A stretch of DNA of 6,762 nt from RGIG995 sp045635765. Lineage in GTDB: Bacteria > Bacillota > Clostridia > Oscillospirales > UBA644. The notes under the pieces are model-generated. The model was not told where the DNA came from and searched no databases. It saw only the letters and a program-made list of their open reading frames with translations. Of the stretch, positions 5,685 through 6,762 are shown in pieces (the first letter of the stretch is position 1; every line of letters begins with the position of its first letter). A program made the position numbers and the translations under genes. The DNA lies in NCBI GenBank assembly GCA_045635765.1, contig JAZTWH010000025.1:1-6762 (forward strand). The letters are read 5' to 3'.

Positions 5685-6569
5685 ATGAGATACCTGTATT
5701 CTACGAAAGAACTGCTGACCCTATTGTCCTCCGCCGGGACCGACGCCAACCCGGCATCCCCCTTCCGCAATCTGATGACCCTCAACTGCGAGACCCTCCC
5801 CCGGCCCTTGACCGATGAGGAGAAATTACTCTGTTCCTTTGCCCTGACCCCCCAGCGAACCCTGGCCGTCGGGCGTCATTCCTCGGCGGAGGGAGCTCTG
5901 TACCTGCTCAACATTGGGCCCATGTGGTATCTTTACAGTTGGCTGGAAGCCCAGGACTGCCACGTGTTTGAGGCCTACTTCGACCGTCCCCGGCTTCTCA
6001 AACTGCTCCATAAAAATTTTTGCGGATTTTACCATCCTAACTTCGGCTCTTTTACCCAGCTGGACCTCCGTTTGACCCGGGATGAATTTATCCTCTGGAA
6101 CCTCATCCGGGCCCTGTACGGCTTCCGGGCACGGGCCACGGGCATCGGCAATAACGACCCCTTTCTTGCGGACGACCTGAAGTCCTCGGACCTGGCCCTG
6201 TACCTTCGCAATTACCTGGATGAGCTGGGAATGGGTTCCCTGTCCGACGCCGTGGACCGGCTGATGGAAGAAAAAAATCATCGGCTCACCGAAGAAGCCC
6301 TGAAGGGCTTGGAAGAAAAGGGAATCCTGATTCCCGACATTGCCGACGTGACCCACGACAACGCCTACCGCCTTTCCCGGACCGCCCTGGAACGGCTGGA
6401 CGATGGGATGCTGGTGGACACCCTTTGGTATGCGGACCGCACCGTCCCCGACCGGCCCCGGGAGGTTCTCCTCTGCCTACGCCGGGACGGCGTTCTGGCC
6501 CTGATTCCCACCGCCGACGGCGTCGCCCTTCGCTCCTTCCCCGAATGTCCCTGGGAAGAGCTGCTCTGA
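5685..6569 (+). CDS. Soluble protein of unknown family, last gene of the operon
   Basis: A 294-residue protein with no signal peptide and no convincing membrane span. I do not recognise the family. It starts MRYLYSTKELLTLLSSAG, has a hydrophobic, aromatic patch (ALYLLNIGPMWYLYSWLEA, 71-89), a segment LTRDEFILWNLIRALYGFRA (130-149), and a predicted helical region (162-215) ending in LTEEALKGLEEKGIL (201-215), which faintly resembles a winged-helix element. The C-terminus (257-294) looks like alternating beta strands. The ATG abuts the TAA of the previous gene (taaATG), with GGGAGG (5669-5674) ten bases upstream, so it is coupled to the membrane protein before it and may bind its cytoplasmic tail. 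The stop TGA (6567-6569) lies inside the first unit of the 33-bp repeat array. Resemblance to a secretion chaperone was considered but cannot be supported. Confidence 0.85.
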   Translation: MRYLYSTKELLTLLSSAGTDANPASPFRNLMTLNCETLPRPLTDEEKLLCSFALTPQRTLAVGRHSSAEGALYLLNIGPMWYLYSWLEAQDCHVFEAYFDRPRLLKLLHKNFCGFYHPNFGSFTQLDLRLTRDEFILWNLIRALYGFRARATGIGNNDPFLADDLKSSDLALYLRNYLDELGMGSLSDAVDRLMEEKNHRLTEEALKGLEEKGILIPDIADVTHDNAYRLSRTALERLDDGMLVDTLWYADRTVPDRPREVLLCLRRDGVLALIPTADGVALRSFPECPWEELL

Positions 6570-6762
6570 CCGCGACCCCGTGTCCCGAGGAGAGTTGGCC
6601 TGACCCCGGCGGCGTGCCCGAGGAGAGTTAGCCTGACCCCGGCGGCGTGCCCGAGGAGGGTTAGCCTGACCGCGGCGGCGTGCCCGAGGAGGGTTAGCCT
6701 GACCGCGGCGGCGTGCCGGAGGAGAGTTGGCCTGACCCCGGCGGCGTGCCCGAGGAGGGTTA
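6566..6762 (+). repeat. Tandem array of a 33-bp repeat, six units visible, running off the right edge
   Basis: Units begin with CTGAC at 6566, 6600, 6633, 6666, 6699 and 6732. The first is 34 bp and most diverged; the next four are 33 bp; the last is cut at 31 bp by the window end. The core of units 2-6 is GGCGGCGTGCC followed by CGAGGAG or GGAGGAG, and each ends in A(G/A)GTT(A/G)GC or similar. Variants are C or G at unit position 7, A or G at 27, and A or G at 31. Each unit can fold end to end, since CTGAC pairs with GTTAG or, through G-U, with GTTGG; unit 3 pairs 7 bp (CTGACCC/GGGTTAG). There are no spacers, so it is not a CRISPR array. The unit of 33 bp is a multiple of three. It lies directly after an operon and may act as a 3' structure or a variable-number repeat. 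Confidence 0.9.

Noticed and set aside
5685..6569. Type VII secretion chaperone (EspG-like) identity for the last gene
   Set aside because: Size and helical content are only loosely similar; no specific motif and no secretion genes are seen in the window.
6566..6762. CRISPR array
   Set aside because: The 33-bp units are directly adjacent with no unique spacers between them, and no cas gene is present.

Overview
The window looks like a chromosomal segment from a GC-rich, low-complexity-tolerant Firmicute, most likely a Clostridia-type gut or environmental bacterium. This rests on strong Shine-Dalgarno sites (GAGGAG, GGAAGGAG, AAGGAGG), a sigma-A-like extended -10 element, a housekeeping secA, and a MurE whose motifs resemble those of Gram-positive lysine-type enzymes. 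The exact lineage cannot be fixed from the sequence alone.

Layout: (1) Positions 2-547, minus strand, hold the first 182 codons of secA; the gene runs off the left edge. (2) Positions 548-1193 are an unusually long divergent intergenic region of about 650 bases. It contains the secA promoter, a very AT-rich patch with a perfect 9-bp-arm inverted repeat (656-703), a G/C-rich tract with several small hairpins (about 757-960), and a cluster of sequences close to the DnaA box (1029-1090), followed by a small palindrome and the start of the rightward operon. I see no credible protein gene in it. (3) Positions 1194-6569, plus strand, hold five tightly packed genes: a complete murE-type ligase, a repeat-rich protein with a C-terminal multi-pass membrane domain, a small four-helix membrane protein, a signal-peptide protein with an extracytoplasmic cysteine-rich domain and one membrane span, and a soluble protein of unknown family. 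Gaps are 16 nt, 12 nt, a 4-nt ATGA overlap, and 0 nt, so they are probably one operon. (4) From 6566 to the right edge is a tandem array of a 33-bp repeat; the stop codon of the last gene lies inside its first, diverged unit.

Working together: only secA and murE have clear functions (protein export and cytoplasmic peptidoglycan precursor synthesis). The four genes after murE are three membrane proteins and one soluble protein that I cannot assign to a known system. Their linkage to murE suggests an envelope-related role, but this is inference. The main points for follow-up are this uncharacterised gene set, the DnaA-box-like cluster between divergent genes, and the structured tandem repeat at the 3' end of the operon.
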